DNA from: Axinella damicornis
Taxonomy: Eukaryota; Porifera; Demospongiae; Axinellida; Axinellidae
Reading direction: 5' to 3'
Length of the DNA stretch: 64,000 nt
Assembly (NCBI GenBank): GCA_963931865.1
Contig: OZ007509.1
Coordinates: 18,032,508 to 18,096,507 of the forward strand
Shown here: one piece after another, positions 56,901-63,300 of the stretch
How the letters are laid out: each line of letters opens with the position of its first letter
Position numbering within the stretch: position 1 is the stretch's first letter
Made by a program: the position numbers and the translations under genes
Notes under the pieces: model-generated
The model's input: only the letters and a program-made list of their open reading frames with translations
Told to the model about the DNA's origin: nothing
The model's database searches: none

Positions 56901-59900
56901 AAACCATGGAAATTGATAAACATCAGGTGGCAGCATCCTCCTCTGTGGATACTTATGTACTGGGGACGAGGCTCGAGGGAAAGTCTGTTTACAAGTCCAG
57001 TTGCATTGTAGAAGTGTCTGGAGGACACATACCCGGCGCTTGTTGAGTACGATGACGAACTTTGTCAACAGCAATAATAGTAGCGAAATCTCGTCGTCAC
57101 ATAGACAACTTGCCGTAAATTTTCTATACACATATATATTTATATATATCATACATCGTGCCGTAAATCACTTCCTGCTCTTATTTTGCATATTCTTACG
57201 TCATGTGTTAATTCCAAAACAATACACAAACACTGAATACTCGATGGCGACAACACAGATGAAGACCACTCGTGGACCGAACCATGAACAGTCTAACCGA
57301 GTCCTAATGCAGACATATTCAAGAGAAACCTAACTAACTATCTCACTAATTAATGTTCCCATTGTATTATTGCCTATAACTATAGATAATTTTGGGTACA
57401 TACCAGTATTAGCTTGTATGCTATTTATGTATCCCTGCCTTTGGCTAAATTATTATATACAAAAAGAACCCCCCCCAAAAAAACCAGGCTCTGCACCTTC
57501 TCGCCTGTGGCGACAGCAAACTGGACGAAGACCGCTGGTGGACTTACCTCACCAACCTGCACATGTCCTGAGCCACATGGTGTGCTAGACCAGTGTGCAG
57601 CATGCATAGCTACAGCTAGCTAGGTCCCTGTGTTGTGCATGTGTACAGTGTGTGTCTGATTGTCATATTTTGATTTCTGTCGCCTCAGGCTTGCAACATT
57701 GGCATTGGCAGGGGACATTAAAACTTGACTGACTGCATGCATGCATGCAATGCCATGTAAATACTCGTTCTGCATTGCATTGCACTCGCTCACGCTCACC
57801 CCACAATGCCATGCATTCCCCTAGTAATATACAGTAGGCGTGGGCTACCAGCGCAGCTAGCTTACATTTCCTTTCAACGTCAAGAGTGAAATGGTCATGG
57901 ATTGCACAGAAACCATGAAAGCAGTGCCAGTACAGTGCAAAGCACAAAGATGCTAAGAGAGTCCATCCAAGTAACTGAAAAGTGACTGTGAAATTTATAT
58001 TTCTGCGCTTCACGTGGGATTGGATCGAACTATGAACCTCTATGCACTGCCTTCAGCATTGGCCCTATATCATTTTGCAATTGCCTACCAACTACAAATT
58101 GCTTCCACCTCCTCTGGAATAATTGTGCTCACCTTGGGATAGGTTTGCAGGGCTATAGTAACAAACACTACTAACAAGTACAGCCACTCAGGGCCACTAA
58201 GGACTGCGACCAGTGCAATTTGCAGCAAATTTTGTGAATTTTGTATACACTATAAGGAAAGTGCAGACAGTGCATTGTCCCCAAACACCATCCTATTATA
58301 TTATAGCTCCGCCCCTTAACAATACATGACGTCATAATTGGACACGCCCATCCACTTATTGTGGAAGTATGGCTTCTGTAGTGGGGCCTATGCGAGGGTA
58401 TAGAATCGATTTTCCGGAATTTTATACGCACCAGGTTAGGCCATCCTGATAGCATCATTGTGAAGCATAGGTAGTGCTCTAACTTTTCACTGTGGGAAAT
58501 GTTGATAGCGACTCTCGTTCACTGCCTATTGGCAAAAGTGCCACACCCCCAACCCATGAAGGTACAAATATCTACCGAAAGGAATGAGATGCAAACATTT
58601 CCCACGGTAGATTTATAGAAGGTAAGGAAACTTACTTCAGCGATACATCAGTGTCCTCTGAAAGCACCAGCAAAAATTCGGGATAATATCATCTCTATTT
58701 CATGCGGCCATTCAGCTCTGTAACTGCCAGTGCACGTGCACTGCGGCAATAAACACAATTAAACCACATGACTATAGTGCATACATCACTAGATTGAAAG
58801 TGTTCTCTCGCGAACTTGACATTTCATGAGTTCCAGAAGTCCAGATACAGCTAAGACTTCATGCATCCGAGAACACAATGGACGTAGCAAAATCCATGGA
58901 GGCTTCTTGAGTATGCTATGGAAACTGCTGATCAGCCGAGCTACTTCCATGTGACTATCACAACACTCTGGTTACGTAATTCATATGAATAATCTTTTGT
59001 GGTTACTACAAACCGGCGTGCGCGCAGCCATGCAAGGTCCCACCCTTAACTTGCTCAAGCATTGCTTACATACAGCTAATAATGACAGGAAGAGTAAAGG
59101 GGAAGAATGAGGCACAGCTTCTGTAGTGATATACACTTACAGCACTTGAAGTTGGGTGGTAGTATTCAAAAGACCCTCTGGGAGCCCTGTCAACCGGTTG
59201 ACGTCGAGATGCCTGGAGAATGAGGGACCAAACAAGCCTGTGAACCTGTACAATGCCAGGGATGGATCCGGGGGGGGGGGGGGGGGTGGGGGGGGGGGGG
59301 GGGCTGTAGCCCCCCCCCCCCCCCCCCCCCCTTTCCAGTTCTAACCACACCCCTTGTTTACACGTGGACCCGACAGCAGCAGCAGCAGCAAGTTGAAAGA
59401 AAGCTCAGTGCTGACTTTTTCCAACGGTAAACAGCTTGTGACAGTCAGAATGAATCAGATACAGAGTCAACTCGTGCTGGGGACAGGGATCACAGGGATG
59501 GACTGAGTAAGAGTGGGGGCTCTATCCTTTCTGGATTATTCCGTCCACCGGATCTGAAACTGATATAGGGCCTAGATCTAGACTGATTTGTGTTTTTTTG
59601 TGTGTGCAATGCCCTATGGGTCCCGCAAAATTTTAATCATTAACTACCTGTACCGCGCGCATGTACTTAATTAACCCCCGCAACACCACCACGTGACTCG
59701 CCTAGCCCCGCCCACTCGAATAATTAATTAATTTCCGTGGTGCCGTATATTCCAACTGATCCCTCTGTATGATATTCACGACTAGTCACTTCACCTTTCC
59801 ACGTCGAGGGTAAGACGTTCATGGATGACACGGAAACCAGAAAGTAGTGAGTGTAGTACAACAGCTCAAAGGCGCTACGAGAGCCCATCTAGATGACTGA

Positions 59901-62167
59901 AAAATGACGGTCAAACTTGAAAAATTTCCGCGCTTCGCGCAGATTGGATCAACGCTATGCTTCGGGGGGCGGCACCGTGGGCAGCAAGAAGCAGCAAGCA
60001 CATGGCGGCCGGCCCGGGACCTGCAATTCTCGTTCATCAGGAACTTGCAGTGCAAAGCACGAAAGTGCCACGAGAGCTCATCCTGATCACTGATAAATGA
60101 AGGCCGAATAAAATTTTCCACGCTTCGCGCGGACTGATCGACGCTTCGCGCCTCTATGCACTGCCTCCGGCAGCGTGTTTTGTATATTAGTTCCCCCCCC
60201 CCCCCCCCCCCTTTCACAAATCTTGTATCCGCCCCTGAATGCACCTGTACACAAAGACATTATCAGAACATGCAACAGGAAGAGAGATACCACAGTCACT
60301 TGTTATCAGGGGCATGCGTCTATATTTCCACAGGAACAAAATATGTGCATACAAGTGAGATGCGCTTAATTTCGAATGACAAGCCTGAAAATAGAGGTGC
60401 GCTTCATTTTGAAACATAGCTTAAAATTTCTACTCCGTACGATCGAAAATGGCAGGGTTTTTGGAAGAAAACTTCAGTACATACTAAAGAGTAGCTGGGA
60501 CGAGAGTCGAACCTCCACCTAACAGTGAATGAGTAAGCTGCACTAACGGTACATGTATACAAAACCCAAGGCTTTTTGTACTGGCTGCAGTTCAAAGCAA
60601 ACACTAGCTACCAACAATCAACCACAGTCATGATGTGTGTACACCATAGCTATGATCACAGGAAGTGTCAGTATAATAGATGCCAGCTGCTCTGTCTGAA
60701 TATGATCCACCCCATGCCCAGTGTCATGCATAGTGTTGCATATCTTCCATGTAAATGTCCTCTTGGGCATCATTTGCTGGTGATTTTTGGCCCCTTGATA
60801 TTTTTAACCGGGAAGTAATGTCTGCCTGGACAGTGAATACTGTCCCCCCTCATGAATTGTGCTCACCTTGGGATAAGTTTGCAAGGCTTTAGCAGTGGTG
60901 GATCCAGAAATTTAGAAAGGGGGTTCAGCAAGTTGTTTGGCACAGCACACCGCCGAAGGTGCATGTGTGCGCAGAGTCATGAAGTGGTGATCAGTCCGCG
61001 CAAAGTGCGGTGCGTTTCTTTTTAGCGACCAGGAAGCGCTTTCGTAGCATCTCTATGCATTCTGGACAACACATGCATGGCTACGTTCATTGATATCAGT
61101 CCTACCTTGTCTACTTCTCTTTGAAAAAAACAGTCATGGGGGGGGCTGTTAGCTTCCTTCTTCTGCTCATCGTCTGCCTGGCGTGTACGGTCTGATCAAA
61201 TACATTTTTGGTTATCCTTGAAAGGGGGGTTCCATGGAACCCTCGGAACCCACTAACCCACTCTTGATCCGCCACTGTTTAGTACCAAACACTACTAACA
61301 AGCACAGTCATTGCTTACGTACAGCTAATAATGACAGGAAGAGTAAAGGGGAAGAATCAGACGTAGCTTCTGTAGTGATACATACTTACAGGAATATGCA
61401 TATGCACCAAGAATGCCTGGTGCACGTGAGCAAAATCAGTGGGCATGGCCTCAAGTAGTAGGCCAGCCACATGTAGTCAGAAGCTGTTGTAAGAAGATGG
61501 CAGAGTTCCCTGAAGTAGTGAAACTCATGGCGTGTTAGCTCACTGTCTCAGGCTATGAAGAGTAGAGTAGCTAAGAGTGTAGCTCCTGACTGTGTGCTCC
61601 ACCAACTCATCCATACCATCCGCAATGTCCATCGTTAAAGTGCTTGTAGACCAGGATGTATGTACCTAATAAATCTTCGTATTTTAATTTTCGCATGCAC
61701 CTGTGCACAGTACGACGCCACCTAGCTTTACACACACAAAATGGTCAATGATGCAATTTTCTGTTGAGGCAATGCACAATGATCATGTTTACAAGGCTGA
61801 CACGTGCACCTGGGCCTCTGTTGTTGATGAGGAACTTAAAATAACAATGATTCGCAACTTCGCTGACGGCACACATATGTGCTCGCCGACTGTTGCTGCC
61901 CAGGGAACATGGCTTAGTTTGATGTGTAGCACTTCTCACAGCCTTGTTATCGTTGCAGGCTACTTCAGATATGTTTGCAGGCCTTTAGTACCAAGCACTA
62001 CTAACAAGTACAGCAATTGATTTCATACAGCTAATAATGACAGGAAGAGTGAAGGATAAGAATCAGACACAGCTTCTGTAGTGATACACACTTACAGCTG
62101 TTCAAGTTGGGTGGTAGTACTCAAGAGACCCTCTGGCAGCTCTGTCAACTGGTTGTTGCCGAGATCC
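31361..62167 (-). CDS. LRR receptor gene B, 3' part (partial, multi-exon)
   Basis: Minus-strand gene entering from the right edge. LRR exons: 62096-62167, 59141-59212, 55696-55767, 49383-49454, 47559-47630, 47397-47468, 40809-40880, 38674-38745, 38504-38575. Then LRRCT 35712-35872, stalk 33846-33884, and TM plus tail 31361-31758. Phases are 2 between LRR exons and into LRRCT, then 1 after LRRCT and after the stalk, so the full chain joins in frame. Predicted product: a type I surface receptor with a row of LRRs, a cysteine cap, a short stalk, one membrane helix and a tail with several tyrosines. Recurrent tail-like frames between the LRR exons mean that some LRR exons may belong to separate, truncated paralogues. 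No transcript evidence. Confidence 0.6.
31800..33840. other. Intron of gene B, repeats only
   Basis: Holds TTTCGC/GCGAAA-rich hairpin repeats (31805-31865 and 32310-32475), a palindromic element at 32985-33105 (GATCTACGCAATTTAGAAAC and its inverse) and short chance frames such as one at 32591. Confidence 0.5.
32985..33105. mobile_element. Palindromic MITE with GCGAGGGCG-type centre
   Basis: GGGATCTACGCAATTTAGAA with inverse TTTCTAAATCGCGTAGATC, centre CCCGAGTGCAGCGAGGGCG. Same style as 2738-2934 and 11594-11675. Confidence 0.55.
33846..33884 (-). CDS. 39-nt Thr/Pro stalk exon of receptor gene B
   Basis: Between CACGCCAG and GTAAGAC, phase 1-1. Encodes TPTDTPTEPSVT, a short mucin-like stalk. 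Being symmetric, it can be skipped without frame loss. The direct join LRRCT to TM exon is also in frame. Confidence 0.6.
34012..34985. mobile_element. Element with ~75-bp inverted ends around degenerate repeats
   Basis: Left: ATAGGGCTATATAGCAGAAC, then AGCAAAAAGTAAGGAATG. Right, reverse complemented: ATAGGGCTATATAGCAGAAC, then AGCAAAAATTAATG. The interior at 34205-34600 holds a degenerate ~80-bp unit with CATTCCAGGAA and GCCATGCCA. It belongs to the family of the palindromes at 18.0 and 43.1 kb. Confidence 0.65.
34205..34600. repeat. Degenerate ~80-bp tandem repeats
   Basis: Recurring TATTCCAGGAA, CTGCCATGCCA, GCATTTCG and GTTTGTGACTGTT at irregular spacing. Confidence 0.55.
35712..35872 (-). 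CDS. LRRCT exon of receptor gene B
   Basis: The acceptor ATTTGCAG enters in phase 2. The frame reads LLFGNPFNCDCELSYLPAFL, later CATP and NLTGRNIS. NPFNCDC is the classic LRR carboxy-terminal cap. The donor GTGAGT leaves phase 1. It carries N-glycosylation sites (NLT, NIS). Confidence 0.85.
35900..36290. repeat. Dispersed repeat, inverted copy of 1-420
   Basis: TGCAGGAACTAGCTAGAGAC onward to CCTGATCAGG-type sequence. Same block as the left window edge in opposite orientation. It lies just upstream of the LRRCT exon. Confidence 0.6.
36314..37014. mobile_element. TA-type element with CTCGAAAATACGCCCACCC subrepeats
   Basis: Ends GTCTCTCGAAAATAC and its inverse GTATTTTCGAGAGAC, flanked by TA at 36312-36313 and 37015-37016, as in Tc1/mariner-type MITEs. 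Several CTCGAAA(A/G)TACGCCCACC units occur near both ends in opposite orientation. Confidence 0.7.
37240..38215 (+). mobile_element. Possible Helitron amino-terminal fragment
   Basis: Starts with the same GC hairpin as 10946. At 37563-37784 and 37943-38209 the frame encodes charged repeats such as ARRQREAQAQAAKRRSESLE. This kind of RRQRE..AKR..ES repeat is, to my knowledge, seen at the start of many Helitron replication proteins; no Rep or helicase motif is present here. Assignment is tentative. Confidence 0.35.
38504..38575 (-). CDS. LRR exon of receptor gene B (72 nt)
   Basis: Repeat beginning DISSNQLTVLPEGLLNTI, phase 2-2, donor GTAAGAG. It is the LRR exon nearest to the LRRCT exon. Confidence 0.75.
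38674..38745 (-). CDS. LRR exon of receptor gene B (72 nt)
   Basis: Repeat beginning YLDGNQLTELPESLLSATT, phase 2-2, donor GTAAGTG. Only 98 bp of intron separates it from the next LRR exon. Confidence 0.75.
39409..39750 (-). CDS. Exon-like tail frame with ITIM-like motif (copy 1)
   Basis: An open frame of 113 codons. Core: YPQWRMLPPDVYQVLWFVKS, then LPDLHEF, then QDITYRGIISGGQK and EDVYMEDM. ITYRGI matches I/V/L-x-Y-x-x-I/V/L, the ITIM pattern. A GTATGT donor-like site and a CTACTAAG acceptor-like site occur in the 5' part, so the true exon may start at TATCC. The product is not recognised. Because it recurs at the same place relative to LRR exons, it could be the cytoplasmic tail of paralogous receptors. 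Confidence 0.45.
   Translation of the reverse strand: MLLTVVHKVRHRTQQVPGMCPPDTSTKYPQWRMLPPDVYQVLWFVKSLVRQLLGLPDLHEFTEGGQYSLLNTVQDITYRGIISGGQKSPANNAQEDVYMEDMQHYAGHWAWSG
40612..40661. repeat. (AT)n microsatellite
   Basis: About fifty bases of ATATATAC-type repeat. Confidence 0.9.
40809..40880 (-). CDS. LRR exon of receptor gene B (72 nt)
   Basis: Repeat beginning YLDGNQLTELPEGLLNATT, phase 2-2, donor GTAAGTA. It lies next to a LINE remnant that begins at about 41080. Confidence 0.75.
41080..41778 (+). pseudogene. LINE ORF2 carboxy-terminal remnant
   Basis: Reads ALCFFFGLGRAAPIAALIGD in the first part, and CICRLCHKEVESQEHFLI near 41670, the CxxC...EHF pattern at the end of many LINE proteins. 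Several stops and frameshifts. The remnant resumes after the foldback element at 42994. Confidence 0.6.
41780..42985. mobile_element. Foldback element with 12-bp minisatellite arms
   Basis: Left end GGTTAGTCCTTCATTTAAGA and right end in inverse, with about 70 bp of nearly perfect inverted match. GAATTTTG is duplicated directly outside both ends (41772-41779 and 42986-42993). The inside is filled by a ~12-bp unit (TGGTCTCCAG/ TGGTCTCTGC) that switches strand at about 42620. The 8-bp duplication fits a hAT- or Mutator-type transposase acting in trans. Confidence 0.9.
41860..42895. repeat. ~12-bp minisatellite, orientation switch at ~42620
   Basis: GGTCTCCAGTGGTCTC-type units on the left, GAGACCAGCAGAGAC-type units on the right. 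The long open frames (for example 325 codons from 41877) are satellite artefacts: the unit length is a multiple of three and the unit lacks stops. Confidence 0.9.
43103..43379. mobile_element. 277-bp palindromic MITE, copy of 18.0 kb
   Basis: AACAAGTAATAAAAAACATT and inverse ATTACTTGTT at the ends; centre near 43240 with GTGTATAATGAAAAAAG. Arms carry CGGCAAAAAGTAAGGAAACA. Confidence 0.8.
43395..44262. repeat. Segmental duplicate of 18.29-18.87 and 19.39-19.64 kb
   Basis: Continuous here, but split in the other copy by a 516-bp MITE. It includes the GAA tract at 44008-44042. Confidence 0.7.
44280..45145. mobile_element. Possible retroposon 3' end with TTGA tail
   Basis: AGACATAAAAGTTTGATTGA repeated TTGA units (45118-45141) resemble the microsatellite tail of a LINE or SINE. 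A similar GGGGACATTAAAACTTGACT tail is at 57710-57735. It includes a C-run at 44833-44859. No frame with domains. Confidence 0.3.
45953..46581. mobile_element. MITE with ACTCCTGGTA ends (larger copy)
   Basis: ACGAGGGGCAACCGCACTCC at the left, CTATACCAGGAGTGTAATTT at the right. The interior has CGGAAGTCGAGAGAGCGCTC and ATGGCGGCCAACGGCGAGAC followed by a GGTGAG donor-like site, as in the 18.87-kb relative. Confidence 0.65.
46582..47052. mobile_element. TTTTCGTG hairpin MITE
   Basis: ATATTTTCGTGGATTGGG with inverse partners, ending CCAGATATACGGTA. Same family as the nested element at 25915-26491. The left boundary abuts the previous MITE. Confidence 0.5.
47397..47468 (-). CDS. LRR exon of receptor gene B (72 nt)
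   Basis: Repeat beginning DLSSNQLTALPEGLLSTTT, then PLQQ where others have QLQ. Phase 2-2. It pairs with the exon at 47559 as the 38504/38674 pair does, so the pair was duplicated as a block. Confidence 0.75.
47559..47630 (-). CDS. LRR exon of receptor gene B (72 nt)
   Basis: Repeat beginning VLLINQLTALPEGLLSATT, phase 2-2, donor GTAAGTG, acceptor TCTCCAG. Confidence 0.75.
48108..48416 (-). pseudogene. Exon-like tail frame (copy 2)
   Basis: Nearly the same protein as copy 1 but ends earlier at MEDM because a CAA codon is TAA. Conserved ITYRGI. A change of Q to stop may be harmless or a sign of decay. Confidence 0.45.
49383..49454 (-). CDS. LRR exon of receptor gene B (72 nt)
   Basis: Repeat beginning YLGVNWLTGLPEGLLNTTT, phase 2-2. 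A MULE-like transposase gene occupies the intron on its 5' side. Confidence 0.75.
49682..52860 (+). pseudogene. MULE-like transposase gene, broken
   Basis: Readable pieces in order: MTSGTEEDSPVKPKAKRQ (49682), acidic HDEDEEDELDG (49866), acidic TDSDTSDADSDADIE with a 120-codon frame (50175-50548), QYSFKGEEHSI (51520), VGVDPTFGCGDFDVT and IGPLFI (51970-52130), AAFGTDGEDAL with LRCFLHFSRN (52190-52300), NECINSVL and GEYRLCEEYSHL (52590-52760). DPTF, GTDGE and the C..H near RCFLHF fit the DDE region of Mutator-like transposases. Stops at about 51616 and 51860 and frameshifts near 52135 and 52560 show decay. It sits in an intron of receptor gene B, in opposite orientation. Its ends were not located. 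Confidence 0.65.
53370..53520. repeat. Partial copy of tail-frame 3' sequence
   Basis: CCCAGTGTCCTGCATAGTGT through CCTGGACAGTATTCAATAGT, as at 60715-60850. Decayed; no open frame. Confidence 0.6.
53660..53970. repeat. Poly-C tract and G-run/C-run hairpin
   Basis: C21 at 53667-53687; then G runs from about 53901 and a long C run to about 53966, split by AGCAAGCG. GATTTTTTTAAAAAAATCG precedes it. Confidence 0.85.
54360..54884. mobile_element. Copy of the CAGTGGCGGATC element (longer)
   Basis: The right end CTGGATCCGCCACTG is followed by TTTAGTACC, the same junction as at 61277. Shares GATCAGTCC(A/G)CGCAAAG and CTACCTTGTCTACTTCTC with 60960-61110. The left boundary was not resolved. Confidence 0.55.
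54885..55650. repeat. Duplicated block, copy of 61278-62030
   Basis: GGAATATGCATATGCACCAA through GCTGTTGCTGCCCAGG-type sequence to the LRR exon edge; same order in both copies. The LRR donor sequence (CTTACAGG on plus) is followed here by non-LRR sequence, so an LRR exon was lost. Confidence 0.7.
55696..55767 (-). CDS. LRR exon of receptor gene B (72 nt)
   Basis: Repeat beginning DLGNNQLTALPEGLLNATT, phase 2-2, donor GTAAGTG. Confidence 0.75.
56050..56615. mobile_element. Dispersed element, copy of 15.57-15.90 kb
   Basis: TGTGGGGCGAGCCCGAGTGA at the left and TGTGGGGCTCGCTCAGGCTC near the right. The two ends are inverted in the GGGGCGAGC core. Includes a CATA microsatellite. Confidence 0.5.
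56700..57060 (-). pseudogene. Exon-like tail frame (copy 3, broken)
   Basis: YPQRRMLPPDVYQ and LPGLPDLF are still readable but a frameshift follows (SLRGDSIHC, stop). An insertion of about 70 bp (GGGACGAGGCTCGAGGGAAA) splits the 5' part. Confidence 0.55.
57840..59060. other. Duplicated intron sequence, no gene
   Basis: 57840-58165 repeats the block CAGCTTACATTTCCTTTCCA to CACCTTGGGATAGGTTTGCA also found at 39.8-40.1, 48.47-48.77 and 63.3-63.6 kb. 58170-59040 holds only short chance frames. Confidence 0.5.
59141..59212 (-). CDS. LRR exon of receptor gene B (72 nt)
   Basis: Repeat beginning HLDVNRLTGLPEGLLNTTT, phase 2-2. A G-run/C-run hairpin lies about 60 bp on its 5' side, inside the intron edge. 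Confidence 0.75.
59270..59332. repeat. G-run/C-run hairpin
   Basis: About thirty G broken by one T, then CTGTAG, then about twenty-six C. A nearly perfect G:C palindrome directly beside LRR exon sequence. Confidence 0.85.
59840..60230. repeat. GCTTCGCGC-rich dispersed repeat
   Basis: AGGCGCTACGAGAGCCCATC, GCGCTTCGCGCAGATTGGAT and GCACATGGCGGCCGGCCCGG; relatives at 21.7-21.95 and 54.2-54.35 kb. Ends in a C19 tract at 60193-60211. It interrupts the intron edge that normally continues to GAATGCACCTGTACAC. Confidence 0.55.
60893..61277. mobile_element. 385-bp element with CAGTGG(C/T)GGATC ends
   Basis: Left end CAGTGGTGGATCCAG, right end reverse complement CAGTGGCGGATCAAG. TTTAG is duplicated at 60888-60892 and 61278-61282. 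Uninterrupted GCAGGCCTTTAGTACC copies (38390, 47290, 55590) show the empty site. The superfamily is uncertain. Confidence 0.8.
62096..62167 (-). CDS. LRR exon of receptor gene B (72 nt)
   Basis: Repeat beginning DLGNNQLTELPEGLLSTTT, phase 2-2. It is the rightmost LRR exon in the window. Confidence 0.75.
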
Positions 62168-62495
62168 CTGGAGAATGAGACACCAACAAGCCTGTGAACC
62201 TGTACAATGCACCTGTACACAAAGACATTATCAGAACATGCAACAAGAAGAGATATACCACAATCACTTGTTCTTAGGCACATGCACCCACATCTCGCAG
62301 CAACAAAATACGCGCCTATAAGTGAGATGTGCCAATGGTATGCACAAGTAATTTGTACTGGCTGCAGTTCAAAGCAAAACACTAGCTACCAACAATCAAC
62401 CACAGTCACAATGTGTGTACATAATCACACAATTGCCATGATCACAGGAAGTGTCAGTATAATAGATGCCAGCTGCTGTGTCAAGTACACCAGTA

Positions 62496-63300
62496 TCATC
62501 CACCCCATGCCCGGTGTCCTGCAAGGTGTGGCATGTCCTCCATGTAAATGTCTCCTTGGGCATTATTTGCAGGTGATTTTGTCCCCTTGATATTATTCAC
62601 CGGTAAGCAATGTCCTGGACAGTATTCAACAGTGAATACTGTCCCCTTCAATGAATTCATGCAGGAGTGGTGGAACAGGTCTGGCAGGCCTGGCAACTGC
62701 CAATGAAAAAGCACTAAAGTGCAAACCTCGCCCTCATGTAGCAAAGCATACCAATAAGATCTACTAGTGGAATGCAGGACATTGGAGGGTGAGCCTGAGC
62801 GAAGTGCAGGTGCAGGACATGCATGGAGCAGTTGCATTCATATGACGGTCATCGGCCCATTTGTGCAAAGGAGGAGAGAAATGGCCCACCCAGCTCCAAC
62901 CAATAGCTTTTCAAGACCAAGCCCAGAAGCGGCCATGCTACCTAGGCTCAGTGCTGAAACCCACCCACCTCCCTTTGTCCCGCCCTTTCTGCTGGCGCAG
63001 AGCCTAAGTCCCAAGGACATTGCCGGAAGTCTGACATCACTGATGAAACGTCTCATGCCTCAAGTACCCGCAGTGCCCGCTATAGAACGGTAACAGACAG
63101 ACACACAGACACACAGACACACACGATGAGTACTAGAACCTCGCCCCTGCATGGGCGAGGCTAATGATTTCACAAACCATGGAAAGTCTGTTTACAAGTC
63201 CAGTTGCATTGCAGAAGTGTCTACATACCCGGTGCTTGTTGAGTACGATGACGAATTTGTCAACAGCAATAATAGCAGTGAAATCTCGTCGTCTTATGAT
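62496..63300 (-). pseudogene. Exon-like tail frame (copy 4, interrupted)
   Basis: The 3' part is at 62500-62700 and the 5' part at 63163-63300. About 460 bp of foreign sequence lies between them. Confidence 0.5.
62702..63162 (+). mobile_element. Insertion with Helitron-like end, possible captured frame
   Basis: The right end has an inverted CCTCGCCC-CTGCAT-GGGCGAGG hairpin followed by CTAA and then T, which is the Helitron 3' layout (hairpin, CTRR, T of the target). The plus strand at 62767-63093 is open for 108 codons and ends LSPKDIAGSLTSLMKRLMPQ. The left end lacks a clear TC start, and part of the target (AGACC) is missing. Confidence 0.4.

Noticed and set aside
38504..62167. Direct homology to vertebrate VLR somatic assembly
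   Set aside because: Here each LRR has its own splice sites, unlike VLR germline cassettes. Only the logic is similar.
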